DNA of 64,000 nucleotides from Atrichornis clamosus (taxonomy: Eukaryota; Chordata; Aves; Passeriformes; Menuridae), in the NCBI GenBank assembly GCA_013400975.1, contig WBMZ01000343.1:62001-126000 (forward strand), given 5' to 3'. Shown in pieces: positions 1 through 17,512 of this stretch (position 1 is its first letter; each line of letters begins with the position of its first letter). Made by a program: the position numbers and the translations under genes. The notes beneath the pieces are model-generated. The model was given only the letters and a program-made list of their open reading frames with translations. It did no database searches and was not told the origin of the DNA.

Positions 1-109
1 GAAATGTTACTCAGTTGACTGCTATGGGTCAGATTCTTTACGCCATGTGTTCACTGACACACCACAGCTCCTGACTTACTCTGGGTGCTGCAATGCAGCT
101 CAAAGCTTT

Positions 110-215
110 AAATGGATGCCATATAGCATGGAATGCAGGACCAGGAACTATGTGAATACAGAATGGCAAGGACCTGAAGAGCCTGAAGATGAATTATGAT
201 GTAATTTTCAGATGA
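110..215 (+). pseudogene. ENOSF1: ENOSF1 exon remnant (weak), around the MIGPEK motif
   Basis: The stretch around 171-205 can be aligned by eye to the DNA expected for the human ENOSF1 segment RDMIGPEKTLM, but only with single-base gaps, and the frame is not open. It sits just upstream of the stronger exon remnant at 652, where this segment belongs. Support is position plus patchy nucleotide similarity, so this may be chance. Confidence 0.3.
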
Positions 216-651
216 TTCATTTTTTATAGGAAGAAAATTCTCCCTTGTGTGGGAGAGAAATGCTGCTTCAAATACTCATTTAAAATACTGCATTTTTTTT
301 TGTCAAGAACCTTTTCTGCTGAAAATTTCAGGCAGCCATGTCCATATTTTAGGGTGCTTTACTCAAGCATATGCTGCCAAGACACACTCATTCCCAAAGA
401 AGACTCTGCTCTACTTCCTACAGGTCCTGATCTGCTTGGTTCAAACATAGCCTGGATACTGACGTAGTCATTGCGACTCTGCATAAGTGTAGCCAAAAGT
501 ACAACACAGACAGAACAGCAATTCCAACTTTTCATTTGCTTTCTATTTCCTGAATTTCTACCATTTCATAAAAATTTTGTAATTTGACAGAAAAAAAGAA
601 AACCTCAATAGAAATATTCACTGTATTTGATTCTTATTTTCCTTGTCCCAG

Positions 652-798
652 ATGCTCAATGCAAAGCAAAAATCAAAAATAAAGCAAGCAGTAGAGTAGG
701 TCGCTAAACCAGCTGAGTTTAAACCCTCATGGATTAAGGAGCCAACTTTTCCAGATGAGGATATGCTTATCCAGATGGAACATGCAACTGTTTCAAAG
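652..798 (+). pseudogene. ENOSF1: ENOSF1 exon remnant, DANQRW to HATISK, with in-frame stop
   Basis: A pyrimidine tract and AG at 650-651 precede 49 codons in one frame that align along their length with the human segment MMDANQRW...HATISK. Landmarks retained are AVE, EFKP, WIKEP, PTFPD and HATVSK. Codon 697-699 is TAG where human has the Trp of AVEW. The Asp of DANQ is AAT (Asn) and the first Glu of WIEEP is AAG (Lys); both are Mg2+ ligands in the family. A four-codon insertion lies before HATVSK. The exon ends at AAG but the next bases are CT, so the donor is lost. Confidence 0.85.
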
Positions 799-1419
799 CT
801 TGGAGATTAATATTTTATTTCAATAATACTACAGTGACTCCAGTCAGTACTGTACATAATGTTGATACTGTTCCTGCACATGTTCAGCGTTCAGGTTGAA
901 CTAGTGATTCAGAATACTATTAAATGTGTTTGCTACAGGATCTTGATACATATTCTGCACCTGTATTCCCTTAAGTTTAAATAATTAGTTTCTTTCTCAA
1001 AAAAATATGTAAAAGAACTGTAATGCTTGCATGAGGAAGGCAGCCAACATTTAGTATGAAATGGGAATGGACTTTTTTTTTTTAAATGTGTGGTATCCAG
1101 TGAAATTGGAGGTTTGGTTCAGAATTTGTGCTCCCAACATGCTATACTTAGCAGCACTGTTAAAAGCCCAGATGTACAGAATGTGCATTTCTTTGCTGCT
1201 CTGCACACCCTGTTATATAATTCTTTACATTGCTTGTGAACCAGAGAAGGCAGAAAAAAAAATCAATAAAAAGTTTTATAACGTGTTACATTCTCTATAA
1301 AATAAGTAGAAAACAGTGTGCTGAAACAACTGTTATTCCATCCTTTGTGCTACTGAGTAATTCCACTGGGAATTCAAAAAACCAGAAGGAAGTCTTGAAT
1401 GTGTGCTATTTCCTTGCAG

Positions 1420-1461
1420 GCCTTAACACTGCTAGGAATTGGTGCAGCCACCAGAGAACAT
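1420..1461 (+). pseudogene. ENOSF1: ENOSF1 exon remnant, ALVPLGIGIATGEQ segment
   Basis: After a good acceptor (TTTCCTTGCAG, ending 1419) the frame reads ALTLLGIGAATREH, matching human ALVPLGIGIATGEQ in most positions. The Glu that is the third metal ligand is kept. The sequence then departs where CHNR should follow. A GT at 1462-1463 could act as a donor, but joining 1461 to the next exon at 5437 gives an immediate TGA. This points to a small deletion and frame loss. Confidence 0.7.
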
Positions 1462-2833
1462 GTGAGTATATGTATAATGCTTTGGGCTTTTTCCTAATTA
1501 CTATTTGTTTAATGAATCTACTACATAACATTTGGAGCAGGTGCTAAAACTCCTTTGCATTTTTCAATGAAGTTAAATATTAAAGCCAAAAATTATTGGG
1601 TCTCTATTTCACCTATTCCCTAGCAAGGCTGCCTGCTTTCACCTTATCTCCCTGGGTCATTCTTCCCGCATGCTATTTCTGTGAACAACCTGGAAATATC
1701 TGATATTTTTAAACTCTTGTTATGAAAGTAATTGCTAAAATTTCATATTCTTACATCAGTGAGAAATATGAAAATATGCATCCATGATTGTGATTACCCA
1801 TATGAAGGGTAGAGAGGCAAGGTACAAAGACTAAGTCCATGCTGCTCTGTGGAGCACACTGCAGCCCCATGAGACAGCTTGGATAAAATCCATGGGAACA
1901 GTGTAGGCTGGAAAATGTTGTCTGTAGAGAACTGAAGGGCTGCTGAAGCTGATATGCCCTGTAGCCCAGGGATAATTACCCAGCTCCCATCTTCATTTTG
2001 CTCTGTGGGTTTGGTGCTTCAGCAAGTGTTTTGCTCAGCACAGCAGTGCATGTGTAGATGTGACCTTGCAGTGGTTGTATAAAGGAGCCGGGTTTAGAGT
2101 GGAGAGGTTCCAGGCTCCTCTAACTGTATCAACTCTATTTGTGCTGCCCTAACTCACCTGTAAATATCGAAATTCCAGAAAATTATCAAGCTGTAAGCCA
2201 TCCTGTCAGTGGCAGCAGGGACACTGTCAGGGGTGCAGAAGGACTGGGGAGCCCAGAGCACGGCTGGCAGTGCAGGGCTGAGGGAACAGCCATGGTCAAT
2301 TGAGGAGATTACCAGACGAGCTCATGGTGACAAGGCGGCTCTGAGGGCAGGGTCTGTCCCAGTGACAGGGATCAGGGACAGACAGAGCCCAGGGACTGCC
2401 ACCCTGTTCATGGTCATCAAGGGCAGGGATGATGGGGGAGGGTTTCAGCGAGGCTGAGCAGGGCCAGCAGGGCTGCTCCTGCCCTTGGTGCCCTGGCCGG
2501 AGCTCCCTCCAAGACAGATGTGTCCTCTCACCCAAGAGAACTGGGCCCTGATGGGGTTGCTGAAGAGGGATTTAATTGCTGTGGGGTCTAGGGGGCTTTT
2601 CAGGGGACACAGAGCCAGGGCAGGGACACAAAAATGGGAAAGGGACATGGCAAGGATTGTTGAAGCTGGGGATGGGGCTCAGGCACACCCTGAGTAGCCC
2701 CACAGGCCTGGCAGGCTTATGTATGAGGGTCAAAGCAGGGATTCCCAGATGGCCCCCGAAGAGCGCCAAAGTCCCCCTTGTGAGGAGTTCACTCAGACTC
2801 AGAGTTTGGGCAGGGGCCAGTGCTGTGGGAGGG

Positions 2834-3459
2834 TGTGCTGGTTTTGGAGGCGGTAGAGTTAATTTTTTTCATAGTGGCTAGTAAAGGGCTATGTTTTGGA
2901 TTTGTGCTGAACATGGGGTTGATAATATAGAGATAGTTGTGTTATTGCTGAGCAGCGCTTACACAGACCCAAGGCCTTTTCTGCTTTTCATGCTGCCACG
3001 CTGGCAAGGAAGTTGGTGGTGCATGGGAGGCTGGGAGGTGACACAGCCAGGACAGGTGACCTCAACTGACCAAAGGGATATTCCAGACCATCTGACTTTA
3101 TGCTCAGCATATAAAGTGGGAGAAGAAGAGAGTGGGGGGACATTTGGAGTGATGGTGTTTGTCTTCCCAAGTCACCATTACATGCGATGGGGCCCTGCTC
3201 CCATAGCTGAACACCTGCCTGCCGATGGGAAGCCGTGAACTAATTCCTTGTTTTGCTTTGCTTGTGTGTGTGGCTTTTTCTTTTCCTATTAAACTGTCTT
3301 TATCTAAAATCGTGAGTTTTCCAGCTTTTTCTCTTCCAGTTCTCTTCGCGATCCTGATGGTGGGGAATGAGTGATCGGCTGTGTGGGGCTGCGTGGGGCT
3401 GTGTGGGGCTGCGTGGGGCTGCATGGGGCTTGGTTGTTGGCTGGGCTTAAACCACAACA
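2834..3459 (+). mobile_element. Solo LTR of an avian endogenous retrovirus
   Basis: About 626 bp beginning TGTGCTGG and ending ACCACAACA, i.e. TG...CA termini. The flanks GAGGG and GAGGA could be a decayed 5-bp target duplication. Inside are a TATAAA box (3110-3115), an ATTAAA poly(A) signal (3288-3293) and a T-rich stretch after it, in proper LTR order on the plus strand. The text matches a family I know as abundant in songbird and other neoavian genomes, probably ERVL-like; the exact family name is not assigned. No internal gag/pol or second LTR is present, so it is a recombined solo LTR without coding capacity. Confidence 0.85.
3381..3430. repeat. 10-bp tandem repeat inside the LTR
   Basis: Five head-to-tail copies of GYRTGGGGCT (GTGTGGGGCT, GCGTGGGGCT, GTGTGGGGCT, GCGTGGGGCT, GCATGGGGCT). 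They lie near the 3' end of the LTR and look like a local expansion of a single unit. Length may vary between individuals. Confidence 0.9.
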
Positions 3460-3890
3460 GAGGAACCGGGAGCTGCTGGGGAGACCCATGGGAGCAGCAG
3501 GGCAGAGTCCTCCCGGCCAGGCTCGTCCCACCTCCACTCAGGAGCAGGGGTGGCAGGGGGCAGTGGGGTGACCCCAGCCCCAAGCACTGGGCACTCCCTG
3601 AGAACAGAGATGAGTGGAGGCCAGGCAGTGAGGAGAACCATGGTCAGACAAGGCCCAGGGTGTGTCCAGCCAGGCTGGGGTGTTGGTCCATGGCCAGACA
3701 CATCCACAGCTGTAGCACACCTGGAGGTAAGTATGCCTTCCATGCAACCCAGGCAGGAACTAAGGCCTGTGGGCAGAGGATGTGAGCCCCAGGTGAGACT
3801 GGTCATGGTGAGGTCTGGCAGCGCACTCCGTACCCTGTCTGGCCTTAGGAGGAATTTGTCTGGGACATTTGCAGCTATTTTAAAAGGTTG

Positions 3891-5436
3891 AAACCTGTCC
3901 TTTTCCCCAAGGAGACTCTTGCTAGCATTAGTAGTAAGTCACTGCCATCAGCTATATTTAACTACTTTTTGCATAAAACATTTTTAATCAGTCCAAAGAT
4001 CAGAACTAACTCCCATATATATAATATATAGCAAGGTGTCAGTAGACAGGCTAGGACCTTTTTGAATACCAGTCCCTAGACCAATGTAAATTGATCTTTA
4101 TTGCACCAATCTTTTTGCCAAGTATTGACACCAAATCCACAGAGCCAAACAATGTGAATTAACAAATTCTCGGTTCTCTGCAACAACTGGAAACAACAGT
4201 GTTGACATTAGCATAATTTCTCTGCTGCCAGTTTCTCATGCCAAGCCCTGCTAGAAACATATTTAATTGTACTTCTCACTCTCAGCTGTTGTCTACCAGT
4301 AGATAGGACACATAATATGCAGAGGGGGGTGTTTTATAATGAATATCTAGCAGGATGGGTTTGAATTACCCATTAGTATAGCCTTGCTTTACAAATTAAA
4401 GGCCAGTCCTGAATGTTGGCTTTACTTGATTCTTTGTATAACCTTTTTCCTTGCACCATAACAGCTGAGAACGATGTAAGCATTTAATGTATTTATCCAC
4501 AGAATTCCCATCTGAATAAGGAGAATACTATTATCTGTACTATAAACATGGGAAATTAATATGAGGCCTAAACTAACTGAACAACTTAGTCAGGCTCCAG
4601 ACAGGAAATCTGTAGCACAGCTAGAAATTGAATCCTGACTCTTATCCTAGTGCATCAGCTACAAGGCCATTTCTCATCTGGCTGGACTGGTCTCCAGGAG
4701 GAGCAATGATTTCCTACAGCAGAATTGCTCCTATTTTCTCTTTAGCTGCCTCAAAATGGGAATAGCTGCTCATTCACATAGGCAAACATATTCCAAAGCT
4801 GTGCAGACCCAAACATGCTGAATCCTGTCACCAGACTACCCCAAGTTCCTCCCTGCGGACACGACTGGGTGACCAGAGGGGTGTGAGTTAGCTCCCAAAG
4901 GATTTTGAGGCAGTCTGTGAGGCAATTGTCTGGCAGAGCTGTCTGATCTGTTTGTGTGAGCATTACATAATGGTCTCACTACAAACTTGGCGTGCCTTTG
5001 TGCACGTTAAGCCCAGATCCTTGGCCTGGAATGGAACAGCCATTTGCACTTGGCATTTTCTCTTCACTTTCATTTATGTGATTCAACATCCACTTAAGGG
5101 GCGGTAATATCCAAACTCAGTCTAGTACCACTGTGCCATTTGGCACACATTTTTATTCAGTGTACCTCAGTTCATTGTGTCAGGTGTAGTGTTCTGAACA
5201 TTACAAGTACAAGCTGATTTTTAATATTGACAACATCCTTGAAGTTCACTTCATCCAAATTCTCATGTGTTCTCTCATTTAAATTTAAATTAAAGTAATT
5301 TGGATTTATAGAGACACACACTGGAGGCACACTGTACAAATGCTTTTGTATGAGTAGCCAACAGTTATTATAATAAGTTAGTTTGGGAATCTCCAGGTCT
5401 TAACTTTTCATTTTTTCCCTTACACTGCCACAACAG
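3891..5436. other. No gene seen (ENOSF1 intron remnant)
   Basis: AT-rich unique-looking sequence. I see no exon, RNA gene or clear repeat. Confidence 0.6.
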
Positions 5437-5553
5437 TGATATTTAAACAGCTTTTACAAGCCAAGGCCTTGAGTTATCTCCAAATTGACAGCTGCGGGCT
5501 GGAAAGTGTGAATGAAAACTTGTCTGTGCTGCGGATGGCCAAAAAGTTCCAGA
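5437..5553 (+). pseudogene. ENOSF1: ENOSF1 exon, VIFKQ to MAKKF, frame intact
   Basis: This is the best preserved ENOSF1 piece: 117 bp with a clean acceptor (AG at 5435-5436), an open frame and a consensus donor (GTAAGG from 5554). Its phases (2, 1) fit the expected V|IFKQ and A|TT joins. It encodes IFKQLLQAKALSYLQIDSC and SVNENLSVLRMAKKF, differing from the recalled human protein at about four of 39 positions, one of them a buried-looking Leu to Arg. Reading through the donor, the frame stays open to 5624, but that part has no ENOSF1 similarity. The exon is classed as pseudogene only because of damage in its neighbours. Confidence 0.85.
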
Positions 5554-5856
5554 GTAAGGCTCTGCAAAATGCAGCAGCAATGAGAAAATCTTTCTATCCC
5601 CATCCTTCAAGCCGGTCTGATTAGCTTCCTCAGCTGTCATGCTTGTGATTTCTGAGCGTAAGCTTGTGCAGTGCATGCACTGCTGTAATATTCTTTATTT
5701 CAGGCACCAAAGGGCTTTGGATGTCTTTGTGTGGCACTGTAATCTCTAGCATGGATTTGGGGGTCTCTGTGAATTAGTCCAGCACTTGATAGTGTTTGAT
5801 CATATCCAAGTATCTGATAGGCTTGAAAGCAAGTTAGTTATTTTTAAAAATTCAGT

Positions 5857-5945
5857 AGCAACTATGACGGTTGCTCTTTGTTTTCTTGAAAAATACGTTG
5901 CTACATGGTGATCACAGCATATATTTGTGTCGTTAGCCCACAAGT
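5857..5945 (+). pseudogene. ENOSF1: ENOSF1 exon remnant (weak), GLCELVQHLIIFDYISV segment
   Basis: Gapped nucleotide similarity by eye to the segment that should follow MAKKF. Near 5905-5935 one frame gives VITAYICV against human LIIFDYISV. No clear splice sites are seen. The position between the exons at 5437 and 7550 is right, but the similarity alone would not be convincing. Confidence 0.25.
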
Positions 5946-7549
5946 TCACCTTCCTGTGGGCTGCAAAGGGAACTTAGAAGTGTGGGTTAAACTTCAAGCA
6001 GGTGAATGTGAACTGTTTGTGGTTTTAATAAAGGCACTTGAAACCTGGGCTGCATTCCATATTCAGGCACTTCACAGATGCCAGTCACTATGGTGACAAA
6101 CTCACCAAGTCAGGCTCATTAAAAGACCTGATTTTGATGGCTAATCAGATAGGTGTTTATCTCAAAATTCAGAAGCAGTTCTTTCTTTTCTGACCCTTCA
6201 TCTACCATAATCAGATGACTAATAGTCTTTGTGGTATCGCAGTAAGGCCAATTTTGCAACCTACCATAACACATCAGAAATAATATGGGTTACAAAAACT
6301 TAGTCTAAGAAGGTGGAATGTAGAAGTTGGTTTTCGACCAAAGTTGTAAGAAGTTTCATTGTTATCTCCTAGTTATTGAATTGCCCTTGGAAAGTGGAGA
6401 AATGATACAAGGATGCATCTGGAGGAGGAATGACAGAAGAGAGGAAACACTTCAAGTCCAAATGGTGAGGTAGAATGAATATAGCAGTCAGCAGGGCACA
6501 CATCAGAGACTCAGAAAAGCTATGGAAATGCAGAGCTGGTAAGGAACTGATTTCTAATGCCACCTGTACAGCTCAAAGTCATCATCTGGGGAGTGTGAGG
6601 GACAGGCAGCTCTTGGGACAGCTTATTCATCAGGAAGTAAGTCCAACAACATCCCCTTCTCTCAGTAGGCCCATGAGTCCCTTTCACAGCTTCCCCAAAG
6701 TATCTAGCAATGTCCCATGTTTTGTCTAAAATACTGCCCTGTGTCTGGCCTGCAGTCATAGTAGTCATCTTTGCAGCATGAACAGTGTACACATTCTGCA
6801 AATCAAAATTCCTTGAGTACCTCCTGTTTGTCTATATATCAAAATTCTTTGAATATTCATATTTTTTGCATGAAACCTTCTAGAAGCTTCATGCCTATGA
6901 ATTTTAAAATGTATTTTCACTTTTATTCACATTAAAGTGTACTGTGTAAAGTCTGTTTTTTACATCTTTCTGATCTTTTGAGCACCATAAACCTTCTTGG
7001 TCTACAAGGTAGAAGCTTCACTTCAACAGCTGCTACTGGTAGTAAATTGTGCTGATAAAGGGAAACAGTGAAGTTGTAGTTAATTCCTATACTAAAAAGT
7101 AGTAGCTCTTCAAGAGCTATATAGTTTGGTCTGTTTAAGCACGCTGTGTATGCCCATACACCTAACTCCTCTGTAATTTATGAGGGGAAGTAAATGATTC
7201 CCATTTTGAATTCTTCTATCGGCTAGGTATTCCTGTCCTGGATAACCTCACTGAGACTGCTAATTCCCACTAGCCAAGCCCTACAGCCAAGTTTATTTCA
7301 CGTCCTCTCTGGCTACACTCACTAAAATGTCCTGCAGAATCCACCTTATCTGCAGTGTTACATAAAAGTGGTTTCCAGCAAAAGGAACTTCACTTGCTAA
7401 GTGTAGGCAGAACTGCTAAGTGAATTTGCAATTTAATCTGTTTTCCTGTACTTTAGAGGACTGTAAGAACACTCAAGAACCTTTAAGTTATAAAAGTATG
7501 CACACGGCAAGAAGTGGCTGACAACCTACAACTGGGACACACCATTACC

Positions 7550-7665
7550 GAAAAGGTAACACCTGGACCATCTGAACGAGGTGATTTTAAAATATAAGAC
7601 TAGTAGAGCTGAGATGAAGTTTATTAGGAGGAGCATGTGACACAGCTTCCAGGTGTAGTAACAAG
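7550..7665 (+). pseudogene. ENOSF1: ENOSF1 exon remnant, VDHLHEHFKY and C-terminal segment
   Basis: From 7566 the codons read DHLNE, then after a small insertion LKY, then a shortened stretch with RAEMK, resembling human VDHLHEHFKY, QRAS and STEMK. The following TGA at 7638-7640 and other stops break the frame before the expected VKKHQYPDGEVW end. There is no good acceptor. This is a plausible remnant of the last coding exon(s), about 1.2 kb before the TYMS poly(A) site and pointing toward it. Confidence 0.45.
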
Positions 7666-8804
7666 AATGCTGTTACTATCTGTGAGTTCAGTAATTTGAA
7701 AGGCCCAAGTGTGTTCAATCAGTTGGCTACTGAGTGTCCATTTAGTGCAGCCTCACAAAAGGATGAGGTTTGACCCTTCCAAGTTCCTCACAGGATCTAA
7801 GCTGAAATAGCACATAGTCTGATCATCTCTCTTCAAGAATGACGGACTACAGTAAATATTAAGAACCTTTCTAAAAAGCAGTGGCCTCTATATTTGGTGG
7901 ACTTAGGCAGAGACATTTTTTTGTGCAATGTAGTTGTGTTGGGCTAAACATCAAGAGAACAACTTTTTGGGCACAAATGGTGCTACAAAAAATTTAGTCT
8001 GAAGATCAGTGATCAGCACGAGGAAAAACAGTATAATGAGATATGTATATAATTTTGATACAAAATAGGGTTTTGAATGTTATGACCAGTTCAAGAAAAA
8101 TTCAGTGGTCCTCTTATGCAGACCCCTGAATGAAAGCACAATGATTATTACATTCTTAGAATTATCTGAAATTGTTCATTTTCCAATATTTACCAGTTTA
8201 CTGACTTTAAAATTTAATCAAAAAATTACTATGCATTTCTCCATGTGTTCAACTATGTATTGAATATGCTATGTATGAATATTAACCATAGCTCTATTCA
8301 CAATTACATTCCCGAAGATGAATGTTATGAGTTACTGCAGAAGTTGCAAGGATAAGAACAGATGAAAGCTGAATTCTGCTAAGATTTAATTACTACGATC
8401 TCTAGTTTTCCCTGTTCCAGGCTGCAAAATTAGTCCATATGTTTGTGGGATGGTTTTAAATTATGACAGACAGCTGATTACTAATACTATCTGGTAACCT
8501 CTGTTTAACTACAGCTCTGTTTGATTTATATCAAATTAGTCATTCATGTAGTGTTGGGGAATAAAGAAATTGCTGTCACAGAGTTGTCATGCAGAGACTG
8601 CATTTCCGGCAAGGTTCCATCAAAATCTTGTCTTCCTGATAGTTCATCTATGAAGACCATGGGAAGTTAAGAGTTTGTTTTTCCTTGCCAGATCTCACTC
8701 TTCAAGATACTTTGCTTTCCAACTCTTTTTTACTACTAACTATAAACAAACACACCAAAATTAAATATGCACCATTCCTTCCAGAAGATGTTTTTTTAAA
8801 AAGC

Positions 8805-8810
8805 TTTATT
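8805..8810 (-). terminator. TYMS poly(A) signal (candidate)
   Basis: TTTATT on the plus strand reads AATAAA on the TYMS strand, about 400 bp after the stop codon. This gives a 3' UTR of normal length for TYMS. An ATTAAA (9192-9197) only 15 bp past the stop is a weaker alternative. Confidence 0.6.
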
Positions 8811-9211
8811 AAACATATACCCTCTAGAATATATTTAACAACTTCTCCCATCTTGAAGGAATCCTCTACCATAGATACAAGTTCTTATTTTCAGTACCAA
8901 ATCAAGCATGTAAGCAAGTGCTACTCACACACTGACTGAATGGCAACAGAAATGGCCACTGGTAACTGAAACACACAGAAAAGTAGCTCCCTAACAACCT
9001 GAACTGGGTTAACATCCTTGCACAGTACACCAGGAATCATCTGTCCTGTATGACAACAGGTTAGTACTAAAGGCAGTTGTAGTCTGCTAGTATCTATTTC
9101 TTTTTACAATAAAGTAGATATATTTTGAAGAATATAAAAGCCCCATCACTTTAGAGAAATTAAGTAGCTTAGGTACATTTCCACACTAATATTTAATGCT
9201 GGTTTATAGCA

Positions 9212-16966
<7,755 letters not shown>

Positions 16967-17048
16967 GTCGGGCGGCAGTCTCCCTGCGGGATGCGCCGGG
17001 CTCTGGCTGCGTGGCGGCCCCGCTCCCGCCCGCCGCTTCTGCAGTGAG

Positions 17049-17101
17049 CCCGCCAAAGGCCGGCTTTCCCGCCAAGCCGCGCCGAGGGGCGGGCGGGGCG
17101 G
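17049..17101 (-). promoter_or_regulatory. TYMS core promoter with E2F sites and GC boxes
   Basis: About 80-135 bp upstream of the TYMS ATG are TTTCCCGCCAA (17065-17075), a consensus E2F site, a second inverted E2F-like CCGCCAAA (17050-17057), and GC boxes GGGGCGGGC/GGGGCGG (17086-17101). No TATA box is seen. E2F and Sp1 control of TYMS at G1/S is known in mammals; conservation here is inferred from motifs. The 28-bp tandem repeat of the human 5' region is not present. Confidence 0.75.
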
Positions 17102-17290
17102 AGCGGTTCCACTGCCACCTCCTCCCTTGCCCTTTCTCTTCCCCTTCCTTCTCCCCTTCTCTTACCGCGCCCGGGGGTGCTGAGCGCAGAGCGGGCCCGC
17201 AATCGCCGCTGTGGCCTCGCAGGGGTCGCTCCTGAGGGACAGCTGGCTCGAGCACCCGGCCTGAGCCAGCCCTCCAGACCATACCGACGT

Positions 17291-17512
17291 GTTTAGGTTG
17301 GACATTAGGAAGAGTTTCCTCACAGAAAGGTTGATCAGATACCGGAATGGGCTGCCCAGGGAGGTGGTGGGGTCACCGCCACTGGAGGTGTTTAAGGAAA
17401 GACTGAATGTGGCATTTAGTGCCATGGTCTAGTTGACGTGGTGCTGGGTCACAGGTTAGACTGGATGATCTCCGAGGTCTTTTCCAAACTTACTCACTGT
17501 GTGATTCTCTGA
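17291..17512 (+). mobile_element. CR1 LINE 3' fragment
   Basis: A 5'-truncated CR1 3' end: TTAGGTTGGACATTAGGAAG, then GGCTGCCCAGGGAGGTGG, TGGATGATCTCCGAGGTC, and the terminal GTGATTCTCTGA. Orientation is plus, opposite to TYMS. It sits about 190 bp upstream of the E2F/GC-box cluster. Confidence 0.92.

Larger units (their letters stand above)
2205..3890. other. GC-rich insertion of unknown origin
   Basis: A block clearly richer in G and C than its surroundings, with recurring AGGGACA/GGGACAG-type words, lies in the intron between the ENOSF1 pieces at 1461 and 5437. It has frames open for 60-135 codons on both strands, which is expected of GC-rich DNA with few stops. None of the products resembles a known protein. 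A solo LTR is nested in the middle. It may be an old repeat or a decayed minisatellite. Confidence 0.4.
110..7665 (+). pseudogene. ENOSF1: ENOSF1 remnant (decayed enolase-superfamily gene)
   Basis: Pieces resembling consecutive exons of ENOSF1 (L-fuconate dehydratase-like, mandelate-racemase group of the enolase superfamily) lie in order on the plus strand, tail-to-tail with TYMS as in human. Well supported pieces are 652-798, 1420-1461 and 5437-5553; weaker ones are 110-215, 5857-5945 and 7550-7665. Damage seen directly: an in-frame TAG at 697-699, a missing splice donor after 798, and a broken frame between 1461 and 5437. By comparison with the recalled human protein, the metal-ligand Asp of the DANQRW motif is now Asn and the first ligand Glu of WIEEP is now Lys. 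The N-terminal half of the gene would lie left of the window. I infer a unitary pseudogene. The alternative, a functional gene using unrecognised alternative exons, is unlikely given the ligand losses. Confidence 0.8.

Noticed and set aside
1880..1915. GGGAACAGTGT resembling the ENOSF1 GEQC codons
   Set aside because: There is a stop right after, no splice sites, and the 1420-1461 remnant fits the same segment better.
2209..3891. Open frames of 60-159 codons on both strands
   Set aside because: Low stop density of GC-rich DNA and an LTR; none resembles a known protein.
7225..7290. ATTCCTGTC after a possible acceptor, resembling the ENOSF1 IPVCPH exon
   Set aside because: The similarity stops after four residues and the rest of the expected GGVGLCEL segment is absent.
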